DNA of 35,080 bases from Enteropsectra breve (lineage: Eukaryota; Microsporidia), in NCBI GenBank assembly GCA_024243835.1, contig JALPMN010000614.1, forward strand, positions 1 through 35,080, in the 5' to 3' direction. The notes below the pieces were generated by a model. The model worked only from the letters and a program-made list of their open reading frames with translations. It did no database searches and had not been told where the DNA came from. Within the stretch, counting starts at the first letter, position 1, and each line of letters opens with the position of its first letter. Shown here piece after piece: positions 17,045 to 26,473 of this stretch. A program made the position numbers and the translations under genes.

Positions 17045-17704
17045 CTATTGATTCGCCTTCGAAGAAAGGTTTAAAACGATATTAATGAATTCCTCAATTT
17101 TGTAGTTTTTCAAATCGCTTATTTCAACTTCAACTTCGTACGTATCAGGAGAGCTATTCGCTTTTGAACTCACTTTCGTAAAATCAAAAGAATATTCATT
17201 CCATTCATATGATGTCCTGCTTCTAAATCTTGTTTTAACAAACTCACCAGCCCGCACTTTCCATTGGTTTGGCTCAACTGATGCTTCTATGCTTACTGAT
17301 ATCCTGAGATCATATTTTGACTGTGGCATATAGACATTCAGGACAAATCTTCTGACTTTTTTCTGGTATACCGCCATTTCATCTTTTTCGATTTTTCTGA
17401 TATTTGACCTTATCATTATTTTGTCCTTACTTTCAGTATGTTTGCATTCGCTTAAAACAGCACTTAGTTTGCCATAATCAAGTTCTGTAACACCGCTGCT
17501 GAAGAACATCCCTTCCATTCTCTCAGTAAACACCATTGGCATAGGTGTTTTAAAGTTTATTCTTTCTCTCGTAACCATGTCTGTTATTGTTCCAAGCCGT
17601 GCCTCTACCTCCAAATTGTTTATATTTTTCACCTCCTGCGAAAGAAGTGTTCTTATTATTTCTTCAGTTGATGTGCCGCTATGTGCAGTCTCTCGAGTCA
17701 GCAT
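17045..17704 (-). CDS. CET1: mRNA-capping RNA 5'-triphosphatase (Cet1 / tunnel-enzyme type)
   Basis: The 219-residue protein has the hallmark motifs of the metal-dependent fungal/protist RNA triphosphatase. Motif A is E32-V-E34; the D132-x-R134 strand is YDLRISVSIE; the basic strand is R159-x-R161-x-R163; and motif C is E190-V-E192-V-E194. It removes the gamma-phosphate of nascent pre-mRNA before guanylyl transfer. The length is close to that of other microsporidian single-domain triphosphatases and lacks the long N-terminal extension of yeast Cet1. On its strand AAAATTTTAGTGCCGC precedes the ATG. It is convergent with the diverged paralog at 16132, with a 253-bp gap. Assignment is firm. Confidence 0.92.
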   Translation of the reverse strand: MLTRETAHSGTSTEEIIRTLLSQEVKNINNLEVEARLGTITDMVTRERINFKTPMPMVFTERMEGMFFSSGVTELDYGKLSAVLSECKHTESKDKIMIRSNIRKIEKDEMAVYQKKVRRFVLNVYMPQSKYDLRISVSIEASVEPNQWKVRAGEFVKTRFRSRTSYEWNEYSFDFTKVSSKANSSPDTYEVEVEISDLKNYKIEEFINIVLNLSSKANQ

Positions 17705-18078
17705 GCGGCACTAAAATTTTGTAGAATTACAGCTGAAGCAGTGAAATACCGATAATGGTTAATTCTTTTCTAGAAATAGACTAATTAAAGCTATATTAAA
17801 AGAATTAAAAAGTATATTTCTTTCTAATGTTAGCCAATGTTAACATTAGTTTTTAATTAAATACTCATGATTTTAGATTATCACAGCCAATATAAATGTA
17901 AGATAAAATCAGTAGCATATTTATAATAAAAAAAATGATGTAAAATAGAGGTCTTATGTGTATTTAAAACTATAAATAGATGCTAAATTAGCCCCTGAAT
18001 AAGCACATTCAGTTACCCTGTAAATCATTTTGTATACTTGCTTTTAACTCAAAATTTAATAAGTTTACAATAAACTCT
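17705..18078. other. Spacer between the triphosphatase and IMP4, nothing recognised
   Basis: About 370 AT-rich bases with no gene. The left edge carries the start signal of the triphosphatase gene. Confidence 0.5.
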
Positions 18079-18867
18079 CTATTCCTTCTCTTCTGTAAGC
18101 ACATCCTGCTTAAGGGTATTTGTATAAGCTTTAAGAACGTATCCAACATCCCCATCCATATCAAACGTACTATTCACTATTTTGAACAATTTAAGATCAA
18201 ATTCACATTCTTTGATCAGCTTGCGCTTCTCAATTAGAAAATGTCTGAAGGCTACTGTTCCATTTTTGTTAATGAAAGCCACAAGCCTGTTACCGTCCTC
18301 TACTCTAGGGAAGCACAGGCTCAGATTCTGTTTTAGCGCCTCTCCGATCTCACTGCTGAGCCCATCCATGACCAGGTAAGGCTTTTCGCCGAATGTCTTT
18401 TGTCTTCTCTGATACTTCAGGTTGAATAGAGAAAAGCTGTAGGTTGGCCCGTGCGGATATTTGCACAGAATGAAGGTAGAGGGATTTCCCTTCACCTCGT
18501 GGAGAATAATCAAATGCGTTACACCGTTATTTATACAATACTCGCTGAGCGCTTCATTTGTCATTTTACCCCTTACGAGATGCACACCGTTAAAGATCAG
18601 TGAAACGTGTTTAGCGAATGATTTTAAAAGAGACGAGGGCCCGTGTGATGTTGTTACAACGACATTTGGAAGAGAATGGACCTTCTCTTCCTTTATATCG
18701 TATATCATTTCATCCAAGAGCTGCTTGGCTTCTCCACGCAGATGGTGCGGTATCGGCTTGTTTGTTTTAAGTGCCTCGCTCAACTCCTCCTTTTTATTTT
18801 CGTATTCTTTCTTTTCATTTCTGTTCATGATGTATTCTTGCTTTTCTTTCAATCTTCTTCTCAGCAT
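18079..18867 (-). CDS. IMP4: IMP4, U3 snoRNP Brix-domain protein
   Basis: The 262-residue protein starts with the IMP4 N-terminal helix (LRRRLKEKQEYIMNR). It has the IPHHLR motif at about 39-44 and the Brix domain from about 67. Its hallmark, PNVVVTTSHGPSSLLKSFAKHVSLIF, matches the IMP4 PKIVVTTS.DPSS.LK.FAKE..LIFP motif, followed by GVTHLIILHEVKGNPSTFILCKYPHGPTYSF. IMP4 holds U3 snoRNA on pre-18S rRNA in the nucleolar small-subunit processome. It is about 30 residues shorter than the human protein. The upstream signal is a weak GGCG variant (ATTATCGGCGTAAA then ATG). Confidence 0.93.
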   Translation of the reverse strand: MLRRRLKEKQEYIMNRNEKKEYENKKEELSEALKTNKPIPHHLRGEAKQLLDEMIYDIKEEKVHSLPNVVVTTSHGPSSLLKSFAKHVSLIFNGVHLVRGKMTNEALSEYCINNGVTHLIILHEVKGNPSTFILCKYPHGPTYSFSLFNLKYQRRQKTFGEKPYLVMDGLSSEIGEALKQNLSLCFPRVEDGNRLVAFINKNGTVAFRHFLIEKRKLIKECEFDLKLFKIVNSTFDMDGDVGYVLKAYTNTLKQDVLTEEKE

Positions 18868-19322
18868 TTTACGCCGATAATTTTTTAAATTTTATTATAA
18901 AAAATTTAGAATATCACTGGCTCTATTTATCCAGATTATTAGAGTCAACACAATAATAGCAGTGCATATTATTACTTATGTATACTATAGGCTGATATAT
19001 CAAACAAATAGCAAGTAGCATATGATTTAAGCATTTTAATTGTAAGTGATTTTCATGAAGTTCTAATGTAAGGATGTATTTCATAGAAAACACTTTGTCC
19101 GTATATCTTGTTTAATAACGGTATATAATTTAGACCCATTATACAACGTAGAATCCCAAATTAGACTACAAAAACGCTTTTTTAAGATCATGAATCATAC
19201 TCTTATAAGTTTTATTCGTATGTTATTAAATACACATGTTGTAACATCCACAGTTTCTTTCATTGTTTGAGCCATTTTGACATGTCTTTTTGTTTTATTT
19301 TATTTGAAAGTGCCGCCCTTAA
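18868..19322. other. Divergent spacer between IMP4 and TOG gene
   Basis: About 455 AT-rich bases. GTGCCGCCCTTAA at the right end is the start signal of the TOG gene. ACCCATTATAC near 19136 also occurs near 2847. No gene seen. Confidence 0.5.
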
Positions 19323-22300
19323 ATGGAATTTGAAGCAGTGGCTGAAGAGCAAACTATAGTTGCTACAGATGACAATATACAGGACTTGATCCACTCTAAG
19401 TCTTTCAAAGAACGAATAGTAGCATACAGGGCCGTGCACCAGTATCCTGAATTACTCAAAGAGCTGCAGAATGAGGCGATACTGCCTGCGCTAGAAGTAG
19501 CCCTTGATACTTTGAACAGCTATGAAGGGCCGATAGAGATTGCTGATATTAGTCTTATCTTTCTCCACATTTCGCAAACGAAGCCATCGATAAGAACCAA
19601 GCTGGAAACTTTGATTTCGAAATTCTATTCGAGAGATCCACTGAGCCTGGTAGAAACATTTACCAAAATGATTCAAGACAGACTTTCAAATAACAAGTTT
19701 AATAAAGTTGTAGAAAAAATGGTTATGAAGCTATCAGAAACAGTGAGCAGCAGGGAGGAGGCGCTTACCGTGTGTTGCATGCTCGATGCCCTCTTTGCAC
19801 ATAATGACTCTTTGGTTAAAAAAGCAGCGCTTAAGCTTGCAGTTACAGTCTACCGTCTGATTTTCAATGAGATATCAAAGTACATCAAGGATGTGAAGCC
19901 CATAATTCTCAAAGATCTTCAGGCAGAGTTTGACAAATATCCGGCGCCAAAGAAGCAAGTTGTAATTTCAGAGCTGCCTTTTAATGATGCAAACTGGAAA
20001 GAAAGAGTAAGGGCAATGAACGAGCTAAGAGATTCAAAAATAGATCCCACGAGCTCTGATATCGTGAGCATATGTAATGAGCGCATCAAAGATGTAAATC
20101 TACTGGTTGTGTTCGCAGCAGTTGAGTGTATAAATGCAGGAGAAATAAGGCATCCAGATCTCATACGGCAGATGCTGCAGCGATTCAAAGACAAGAAGCC
20201 AAACATAACAAGTTTAATCAAGGAAACGATTTTGAAATTAAAAATAGATGTGGGGCTCTTGTCCGATAACTTGAACATCAAGAATCCTGAAATTAAAACA
20301 GGAATATTAGAGTGCCTGTACGATGCAATATCCAATGATGCAATGGTGAAGGAAAAGCATTTAACGCAAATCATAGCATTGCTTACTGACTCTTCTTCGG
20401 ATGTACGAAATAAAACCGCCAAAGTATTGGAGCTGGTAAGAGAGCGCTTGACACCCGATGCTCTGCAAAAGGTAAACAAAATACTGGGCAACAGTTGCAC
20501 CAAGGAGGATAAAAAACCAAAGACTTGTGAATTAAGTGCTGATAGGTCCAACAGCAGTTTTGGGTCTGATGTTCGAGCAGAGAAGGAAATTTCTTATAGC
20601 AGTTCAAATAAAAATGGCAGTAGTGTGGCGAATAGCAGCTTTACAAAAGAGAGCTGCAGGGATATTGAGGATTTTCTGGAAAAATATCCGTTTTTAAATG
20701 AAAAAGACTGGAGCAAGAAGGTTGAGTTTATTAAAGAGCAAGAAAATGAGCTTAAAAGCGAGAAGATTCACATATTGGTAAAATATTTGTCAATTTCCAG
20801 GGAATCAAATCTGAATGTCCTTAAGGCGATGCTTAAGATTCTTATAGAGCACAAGGAAAACAGTTCTGCCTCACGGGAAATTTGCAACTTTTTGTCTAAT
20901 AAGATCACTGATACAAAGCTTAAGGCCGAAATTATAACGCTATTTGCGCAGTTGGAGAAGTCGGTGGCTATTGAGTTTTTGGTGGCAGCGGCGCAGGCCA
21001 ACAAAATAGGAAAAAAGTTTCTCGCGATTTTAGATGTGCTGCTCCGCCTGGTTTCGGCCAAAAATACAGGCGTTGAGAGTCTTTTTAAGCTTGAGCTGAA
21101 AGGAATCACGGAAAAGAATGCAATGAGTGATTTTAAGAAGAAATACCTGCATACTGTTGAAAAAACAAGGAGCCATTCTGCTGCAAAAATGCCAGTGCTA
21201 TCAGATGCAGAGGATAGTGTTACAGTTGAACAGCCAGTATCCACAGTAAAAACAACGTTAGAAGATAGCAGTGTGGCGAATAATAACAGGAATCAGGTGG
21301 AAAATATAAAAGCTAGAGCGAACTGCCATGCGGAGTCAGTTTTCAAGCAAAATATAAATCACAAGACTAAAAACATGCTTGATAAGGCAGTAGAACAAGA
21401 GTTTTTGTTGGTTTTCGAAAGTGATCCGTATAAAGCCGTGGAAAGACTGAAGAATATCGATAAAATAGAATACAGCACCACAGTGATACAGCTTTATATT
21501 GAGTTTAATCTGCCCTCGGTCTTTATCAGCGATCTAATTTCTTATTTTGTTGAAAGAAGGTATATCATGCTGAATGATGAAGCGGTGATGCTTGTTTCAT
21601 ATTTGATAAACATCAATTCTTGTGAGGACCTAGCACTGATAGATCGAATATATCCCGTAACGAAGCTCTATAAGATTTATCGGGATCTGATTTTGGCTTC
21701 AGCGGAGCTAGTTGTTCCGGCGGCAGAGGAAATATTAAAACTTGTTTATAAGTACAAGCGTATTGAGGTAAAGCTGTCTGAAGATTCGTTGATAGCGAAG
21801 ATTGTTGAAAATGGAGAGTTTATTTCGCTGGCAAAGAGCCTCGAGGGGCATAGAGAGAAAACACCAATAAGAATGGCATTCTCGGAGTACGGTAACAGGA
21901 GTGTGTTGAGCGGAAACAACAGCATCAATAAAGAAATTGTGACAGACGATAATCCAGAGAATTCCTTTGTTATTGAAAATGACCTGCCCAGCGGAGATGT
22001 TTTTGAAGCCGATGAAAACAGCCTATGCAAAGTAAATAATGAATTCTTTGAAGAGGATTTTGCTTCTCTGAATGAAGATGATATTATTTCGTCTGAACAT
22101 CAATTGCAATGTGTTGCTGCGGATGAAGTTAATGGAACAGATAATAACGGTGTTACGATCAAATTTGAGGGAAATCAAATTGATTTACAGAATGAACAAA
22201 ATAAAGCAACTATAATGGTAAACGAGAATCTGAACAAAAGCTTTAATGGACTTATTGAGCAGAGTCTTGAAAATATCAGCATCTGCACTACTCCGATAAA

Positions 22301-23012
22301 GAAGAAAAGAGAGGGCAGTGTACTGCAGGAAATTCTGTGCCAGCTGATAAACGAAGATGTGGAAAAATCAACCGAGGGATTCAGCAAGCTGAGTGAGCTG
22401 ATAAGCGTTAATTCAGACAGGCTCCTTGCATCAAGCAATTCTATAATGAACAGTATTTTCATACAGCTCTTTGACAAATACGAAAATGAAGAATTCAGAA
22501 AAGTAATCCTTGATACGCTGCTGAAGCTGAGCATGAGCGCAAAGTTTTGCCAGTCACTGCGTAATGAGACGCTAAAGAGCGCGAATTGTGATTTGCTCAC
22601 GATTGTTGAGCAGAACAAGATCGCAGCAGATGTTCTGGTTAATTTTTGCTTGAATTGCAACTTGGATATAATAAAAGTATATTTTGAACTGCTGGAAAAT
22701 GATAATGATATTGTGCTGAAATTGATATGGAGACACTCAAAGAGGCCGGCATACACCAACAAGGCTGATGCTGCAATGATTCTTGCGGTCCTCGATGAGT
22801 TTTACAGGGCAAAGGCCGACTTTTTGGCAGCGGCTAAAAATGTTACAATAAAGGTATGTCTCTTGCATATTAAGGAATGCTGCCTGGTCTACAGCGATGG
22901 AATTAAGAATTTTGGAATTAGCAGTACAATGAAGAAAATTGTGGATTTGCTTTTGTCTGGAAAGGAAATTGATGTGGCCGCAGTAAGAGAAATGCTCAAA
23001 CTAAACCAGTAA
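19323..23012 (+). CDS. STU2: XMAP215/Dis1/Stu2-type TOG-domain microtubule protein
   Basis: The 1229-residue protein has TOG-array architecture. A divergent first TOG (about 15-200) leads into KPIILKDLQAEFDKYP, the XMAP215 linker pattern. A canonical second TOG starts at FNDANWKERVRAMNEL (W225) and runs to about 400, ending with DVRNKTAKVLELV. A third HEAT array begins at FLNEKDWSKKVEFI (about 455) and runs to about 590. Serine-rich linkers, an acidic region (about 850-1010) and a C-terminal helical domain (about 1040-1229) follow. Such proteins are microtubule polymerases at spindle pole bodies and kinetochores. The first TOG lacks the usual tryptophan. Start supported by GCCGCCCTTAA before the ATG; the stop lies in TAAATCTTTAT. 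Orthology to Stu2 rather than another TOG family is likely, not proven. Confidence 0.82.
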   Translation: MEFEAVAEEQTIVATDDNIQDLIHSKSFKERIVAYRAVHQYPELLKELQNEAILPALEVALDTLNSYEGPIEIADISLIFLHISQTKPSIRTKLETLISKFYSRDPLSLVETFTKMIQDRLSNNKFNKVVEKMVMKLSETVSSREEALTVCCMLDALFAHNDSLVKKAALKLAVTVYRLIFNEISKYIKDVKPIILKDLQAEFDKYPAPKKQVVISELPFNDANWKERVRAMNELRDSKIDPTSSDIVSICNERIKDVNLLVVFAAVECINAGEIRHPDLIRQMLQRFKDKKPNITSLIKETILKLKIDVGLLSDNLNIKNPEIKTGILECLYDAISNDAMVKEKHLTQIIALLTDSSSDVRNKTAKVLELVRERLTPDALQKVNKILGNSCTKEDKKPKTCELSADRSNSSFGSDVRAEKEISYSSSNKNGSSVANSSFTKESCRDIEDFLEKYPFLNEKDWSKKVEFIKEQENELKSEKIHILVKYLSISRESNLNVLKAMLKILIEHKENSSASREICNFLSNKITDTKLKAEIITLFAQLEKSVAIEFLVAAAQANKIGKKFLAILDVLLRLVSAKNTGVESLFKLELKGITEKNAMSDFKKKYLHTVEKTRSHSAAKMPVLSDAEDSVTVEQPVSTVKTTLEDSSVANNNRNQVENIKARANCHAESVFKQNINHKTKNMLDKAVEQEFLLVFESDPYKAVERLKNIDKIEYSTTVIQLYIEFNLPSVFISDLISYFVERRYIMLNDEAVMLVSYLININSCEDLALIDRIYPVTKLYKIYRDLILASAELVVPAAEEILKLVYKYKRIEVKLSEDSLIAKIVENGEFISLAKSLEGHREKTPIRMAFSEYGNRSVLSGNNSINKEIVTDDNPENSFVIENDLPSGDVFEADENSLCKVNNEFFEEDFASLNEDDIISSEHQLQCVAADEVNGTDNNGVTIKFEGNQIDLQNEQNKATIMVNENLNKSFNGLIEQSLENISICTTPIKKKREGSVLQEILCQLINEDVEKSTEGFSKLSELISVNSDRLLASSNSIMNSIFIQLFDKYENEEFRKVILDTLLKLSMSAKFCQSLRNETLKSANCDLLTIVEQNKIAADVLVNFCLNCNLDIIKVYFELLENDNDIVLKLIWRHSKRPAYTNKADAAMILAVLDEFYRAKADFLAAAKNVTIKVCLLHIKECCLVYSDGIKNFGISSTMKKIVDLLLSGKEIDVAAVREMLKLNQ

Positions 23013-23435
23013 ATCTTTATTATTTAGGCATTTTTTTCAAAAATATTCTTTCATTGGGTACTTTGCTTTGTTCATATTCCTTTTTTGGAAATGTGGACGA
23101 GGAAGTCTTACGAACGAGCTCATTTGCCTATTTTGCTGTACCAGAAAATTATTCGATTATACAATCAAATAGCTATCTAAGTTTTACTTCTTGATATCTA
23201 AATGTAGTCCATTTTCTTGGAAAGTATTGATTTTCCACAATTCCCAAAAAGGAATGTAAGAAAAGAGCAAAATCTTGGCGAATAATAATTTAACTTAGAC
23301 ATAAAGCATTTAAAATATCCTAAACATATGATATAATTAACAACATAAATTGAAATTAAAAGCTTAATTGAACTGTATGTATTTTGATTAAATTTCTGTA
23401 TTTCTATAAGAAGAAAATTTTTTTACTGCCCCACT
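23013..23435. other. Spacer upstream of the acidic CxC protein
   Basis: About 420 bases, AT-rich, with one AAGCATTTAA at 23304-23313 and TTTTACTGCCCCACT adjoining the next ATG. No gene seen. Confidence 0.5.
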
Positions 23436-24593
23436 ATGCAGGACGAGAAGAATGGCAAAAATGAAATGAATGTGGGTGCTGAAGGCCAAAGTATGGCGAA
23501 TAACGAAGATAACGCTCCAGCCATAGGAACAGTTGAAGAAGTCGTTGTTAATTTGACTTTTAATGAGCAAGGAAAAGAGGTCTTGCAGAGCCACGAGCGT
23601 AAGGTACATTTTGCACCCCCTGCTGAAAATGTTGTAAAATCCATTGTTTCAGAAGAAGAGTGGAGCAAGTTAGGCACTGTAAACGAGAGCGCAAAGTCAT
23701 ATGAGAGCAATGATGCGAGTTATGACTCAAAGATCAAATTTTGGAAGGAGCAGCAGAAGCAGGAAGTAGCATCTGAAACCCCAGAAGCACCGAAATATGC
23801 AGACCGTGGTCAAGCTAGCAGCCTTAAATGCGATCCAGAAGCCAAAGTGGAGAGGGTCGAGGTTTTGGTTGATAACAGCGAAGAAAATATCAGAAAGCTT
23901 TCCGACAGTGTCCGCAAGGTTGTTGAGACCAACCAAAAGCTGAGGAATGAATTGCATGACAGCTGCGAGAATGTTTCTGAATGCGGATCAAATGAAGCAG
24001 TCAAGGATTCAAAGGATAGTAAAATGGAAATGGATGGCCAATCTGAGGGCCAAAATGACAAGGAGCTTAGCAGTGTCATTTCTGACAAAGAGATCAAAAT
24101 AGAGCCATCACAGGTTCTGGAAATTGAAATACTCGAGGAAAACGAAGCGGTTGAGTACAAGGGAATAAGCAGCAATACTGATGCACAGGCAGCTGGTGAA
24201 GTGCTTGGGCAGATTGAAACGAGAGACGGAAGTTTAAACGACTCTGCAGACTATGAGTCTTTCAGCAGCTCTGCAAAAAATGAGCAGCCTGTTTACTTTA
24301 ATGAAAATGCAATCCACTTTGATTCAGAAATGGGAGATGCACTGAGTGAGAATGCATGCACAAAGGCAAGCGAAGAGCCAGTTGTTCTTACGGCTGAGGT
24401 TGAGACTGAAACTGTTCTTCACATGTCGAATGGTGAAGATTTTATTTCTATTGAGAAGATTGAGACTCAGGAAATAGCAACAAGCCATGATGAAGTAAAA
24501 CACGAAGAAGCTGAGAAAATTATGGCAGAAGAAGAGAATGCGAGTGTTGGCTGGAAGCAATGGTTTAAAAACATATTTACTTGTAATTGCTAA
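23436..24593 (+). CDS. Acidic protein with PP1-docking-like motif and C-terminal CxC
   Basis: The 385-residue protein is highly acidic and mostly low-complexity, and I do not recognise it. RKVHFAPPAENVV (55-67) contains K-V-H-F, the RVxF pattern used by regulatory subunits to dock on protein phosphatase 1, followed by acidic residues and EEEW. Residues about 155-180 (VDNSEENIRKLSDSVRKVVETNQKLRNEL) predict a coiled coil. The end, VGWKQWFKNIFTCNC, is an amphipathic aromatic segment closing on Cys-x-Cys, which resembles the CxC prenylation tail of Rab proteins or could be palmitoylated. There is no signal peptide. Together this suggests a membrane-tethered adaptor, possibly for PP1; both short motifs could be chance. 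Start supported by TGCCCCACT before the ATG. Confidence 0.6.
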   Translation: MQDEKNGKNEMNVGAEGQSMANNEDNAPAIGTVEEVVVNLTFNEQGKEVLQSHERKVHFAPPAENVVKSIVSEEEWSKLGTVNESAKSYESNDASYDSKIKFWKEQQKQEVASETPEAPKYADRGQASSLKCDPEAKVERVEVLVDNSEENIRKLSDSVRKVVETNQKLRNELHDSCENVSECGSNEAVKDSKDSKMEMDGQSEGQNDKELSSVISDKEIKIEPSQVLEIEILEENEAVEYKGISSNTDAQAAGEVLGQIETRDGSLNDSADYESFSSSAKNEQPVYFNENAIHFDSEMGDALSENACTKASEEPVVLTAEVETETVLHMSNGEDFISIEKIETQEIATSHDEVKHEEAEKIMAEEENASVGWKQWFKNIFTCNC

Positions 24594-24879
24594 TAAACAT
24601 TGAATTCTTAAAAATTAAATTCTATTTAAAGCTCTTATTAAACAAGTGAATTTTATCTGTATAGTTAAATATCAGCCATGTATGCAAGTAACACTTTTGA
24701 CATTGCTTTTAAAAGTATTATTCGAATGAATATAACTAAACTAAACTAAGAATACATCAGATAGTATTTTTAAACTAAATCTAATCAAATACTTATTGGG
24801 AATGTGTATTTAAGTTAAGCATAAGCATTTAAGTAAAGCTGAAACAGCAGTTAAATTTTGTTTTTTTCTTACCCTCAAG

Positions 24880-26463
24880 ATGCCTCAAAATGTCATTGCT
24901 CATTTTGTCTCAAACACACCTCCAGTCACACGCATCCTCACATTTGCAATCGCAATTGTTTCCATGCTTGTGTATTTCAATCTCTTGGACCATCTTGATG
25001 TCACTTATTCCCGCTACTACTTGATGAAGCTCCATTTTCACAGAATTTTCACTTCGTTTCTCTTCTTTGGAAACATAAGCTTTGAGCTAGTGATGCACAT
25101 CATATTCTTCTACAGATACTCTGCAATGCTTGAGGAGTCGTTTCAGAATACAAGCGACTATTTTTATCTTCTCCTTGTCATCTTCACAGCCCTTTTTGCA
25201 CTCAGCAACATCTACTACATCCCACTTCTTGGCCCTGCGCTATCATCAACAATCACATACATTTGGACGAGAAAAAACCCACACACGATGGTGCAGATAA
25301 TGGGCATGATAACCTTCAATGCATTCTACCTCCCTTTTGTTGTTCCGCTCTTCTCGCTGATATTTGAGGGAAAGATCAGCATCGAGGAGCTGGTTGGAAT
25401 CATTGTTGGACACTTAGTGTACTATTTCAGTGAAGTGTATCCAAAGAATGGGCGTAACTTCCTGAAGACTCCGTGCTGGTGCCACAGACTGTTCAGAGAA
25501 AAATGCGAACTGTGCGGGCCACAGTCAAAGAAACAGCCACTTCGTGCAACCAAAATAAGAGATCTGAAGATTAAAACCACGGAGCCAAAGAAGGTTCAAG
25601 AGAATGTTGCAAATGACAATATTACTGGTGCAAATATAGCAAGTGAAAATATTACTGGTGCAAATATTAAAGATGAAAACATAATTAGTAAAGTAGAGGA
25701 AAATGTTGCAGAAGTAAAAGACAGTTTAACGGATGCAGTAAATGAAAAGAGTGCTTTTATTGAAGAAAATATACAAAGTAATTCTATCGACAATATTAGT
25801 GACGCAATCGACAGCAATTTGTCCTCATCTGCAGAAATAGAAAATATAGCGGAAGAGCCTTTTAAAGAGGCACAGGAGAGCAGTCCAAGTATTCAAGAAA
25901 GTTCAACAGAAACATTTGAAGAAATAGAACAAATTTCTGATGATAATAAAGTTGATGAATCATTTGAAAAAGCAGAATTAAAACGATACTCAGTGCCAGA
26001 TAATGAAGAAAGCAATTTTGAAGTGGATAATTTTTCATTGGATGGAAATGAAAGTAATCAAGAGTTGGCTGAAGAAGATATTTCTAGCTGTGCAGAGGAG
26101 CATCATGAAATTGCAGAACAATATGATGCCTTTGAAGGACATAATGATGCTTCTGAGGAGCATAATGAAATTGAAGAACAAAATGACTTTGAGGAAATAA
26201 GTATTTCTGAGGAAAATGATGCATTTGAAAGACAAAATGATGCCTTTGAAGAAATTAGCGAGGAGAGCGCTGTAAACGGCCTTGAGGAACTTAATGAATT
26301 TGAAGAAATCAGTGCGCTTGAAGAACAAAATGATGCTTCTGAGGAACAAAATGAATTTGAAGAAACTAGCGTGGAGAGCGCTGTAAATGAGAAAAGCACC
26401 GTGCTTAAGAAAACCGCAGTGAATGAGCAGAGCGGTGAATGGGGCTCTGAAGAAGCTGAATAA
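24880..26463 (+). CDS. DER1: Derlin (Der1-like rhomboid pseudoprotease) with long acidic tail
   Basis: Residues 1-195 are a Derlin: TPPVTRIL at the N-terminus, RIFTSFLFFG (55-64), FFYRYSAMLEESF (76-88), RKNPH..VQIMGM, then LPFVVPLFS and a last GxxxG segment (GIIVGHLVYYFSEVYP, 173-188). About six membrane segments are expected in the ER, where Derlins help extract misfolded proteins for degradation. The conserved Trp-Arg of loop 1 is His54-Arg55. A cysteine group (C199, C201, C209, C212) follows the last helix. Residues about 215-527 are an acidic, disordered, Asn/Glu/Ser-rich tail with degenerate repeats (EEQNDASEE, FEEIS). Derlins normally have a short tail; I see no SHP box for Cdc48 binding. 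Start fixed by CTTACCCTCAAG. Confidence 0.88.
   Translation: MPQNVIAHFVSNTPPVTRILTFAIAIVSMLVYFNLLDHLDVTYSRYYLMKLHFHRIFTSFLFFGNISFELVMHIIFFYRYSAMLEESFQNTSDYFYLLLVIFTALFALSNIYYIPLLGPALSSTITYIWTRKNPHTMVQIMGMITFNAFYLPFVVPLFSLIFEGKISIEELVGIIVGHLVYYFSEVYPKNGRNFLKTPCWCHRLFREKCELCGPQSKKQPLRATKIRDLKIKTTEPKKVQENVANDNITGANIASENITGANIKDENIISKVEENVAEVKDSLTDAVNEKSAFIEENIQSNSIDNISDAIDSNLSSSAEIENIAEEPFKEAQESSPSIQESSTETFEEIEQISDDNKVDESFEKAELKRYSVPDNEESNFEVDNFSLDGNESNQELAEEDISSCAEEHHEIAEQYDAFEGHNDASEEHNEIEEQNDFEEISISEENDAFERQNDAFEEISEESAVNGLEELNEFEEISALEEQNDASEEQNEFEETSVESAVNEKSTVLKKTAVNEQSGEWGSEEAE
26090..26390 (+). repeat. Degenerate in-frame repeats in the Derlin tail
   Basis: Units related to GAACAAAATGATGCTTCTGA and GAATTTGAAGAAATTAG recur about eight times, coding E-Q-N-D-A-S/F-E-E and F-E-E-I-S. 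Copies vary by point changes and length but keep frame. Confidence 0.6.
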
Positions 26464-26473
26464 TCAATAAATT

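Noticed and set aside
19919..22762. Long minus-strand frames (210, 158, 195 codons) opposite the TOG gene
   Set aside because: They are antisense shadows of a well-supported coding gene, rich in Ser/Leu/Phe as expected from the reverse of Lys/Glu-rich codons.
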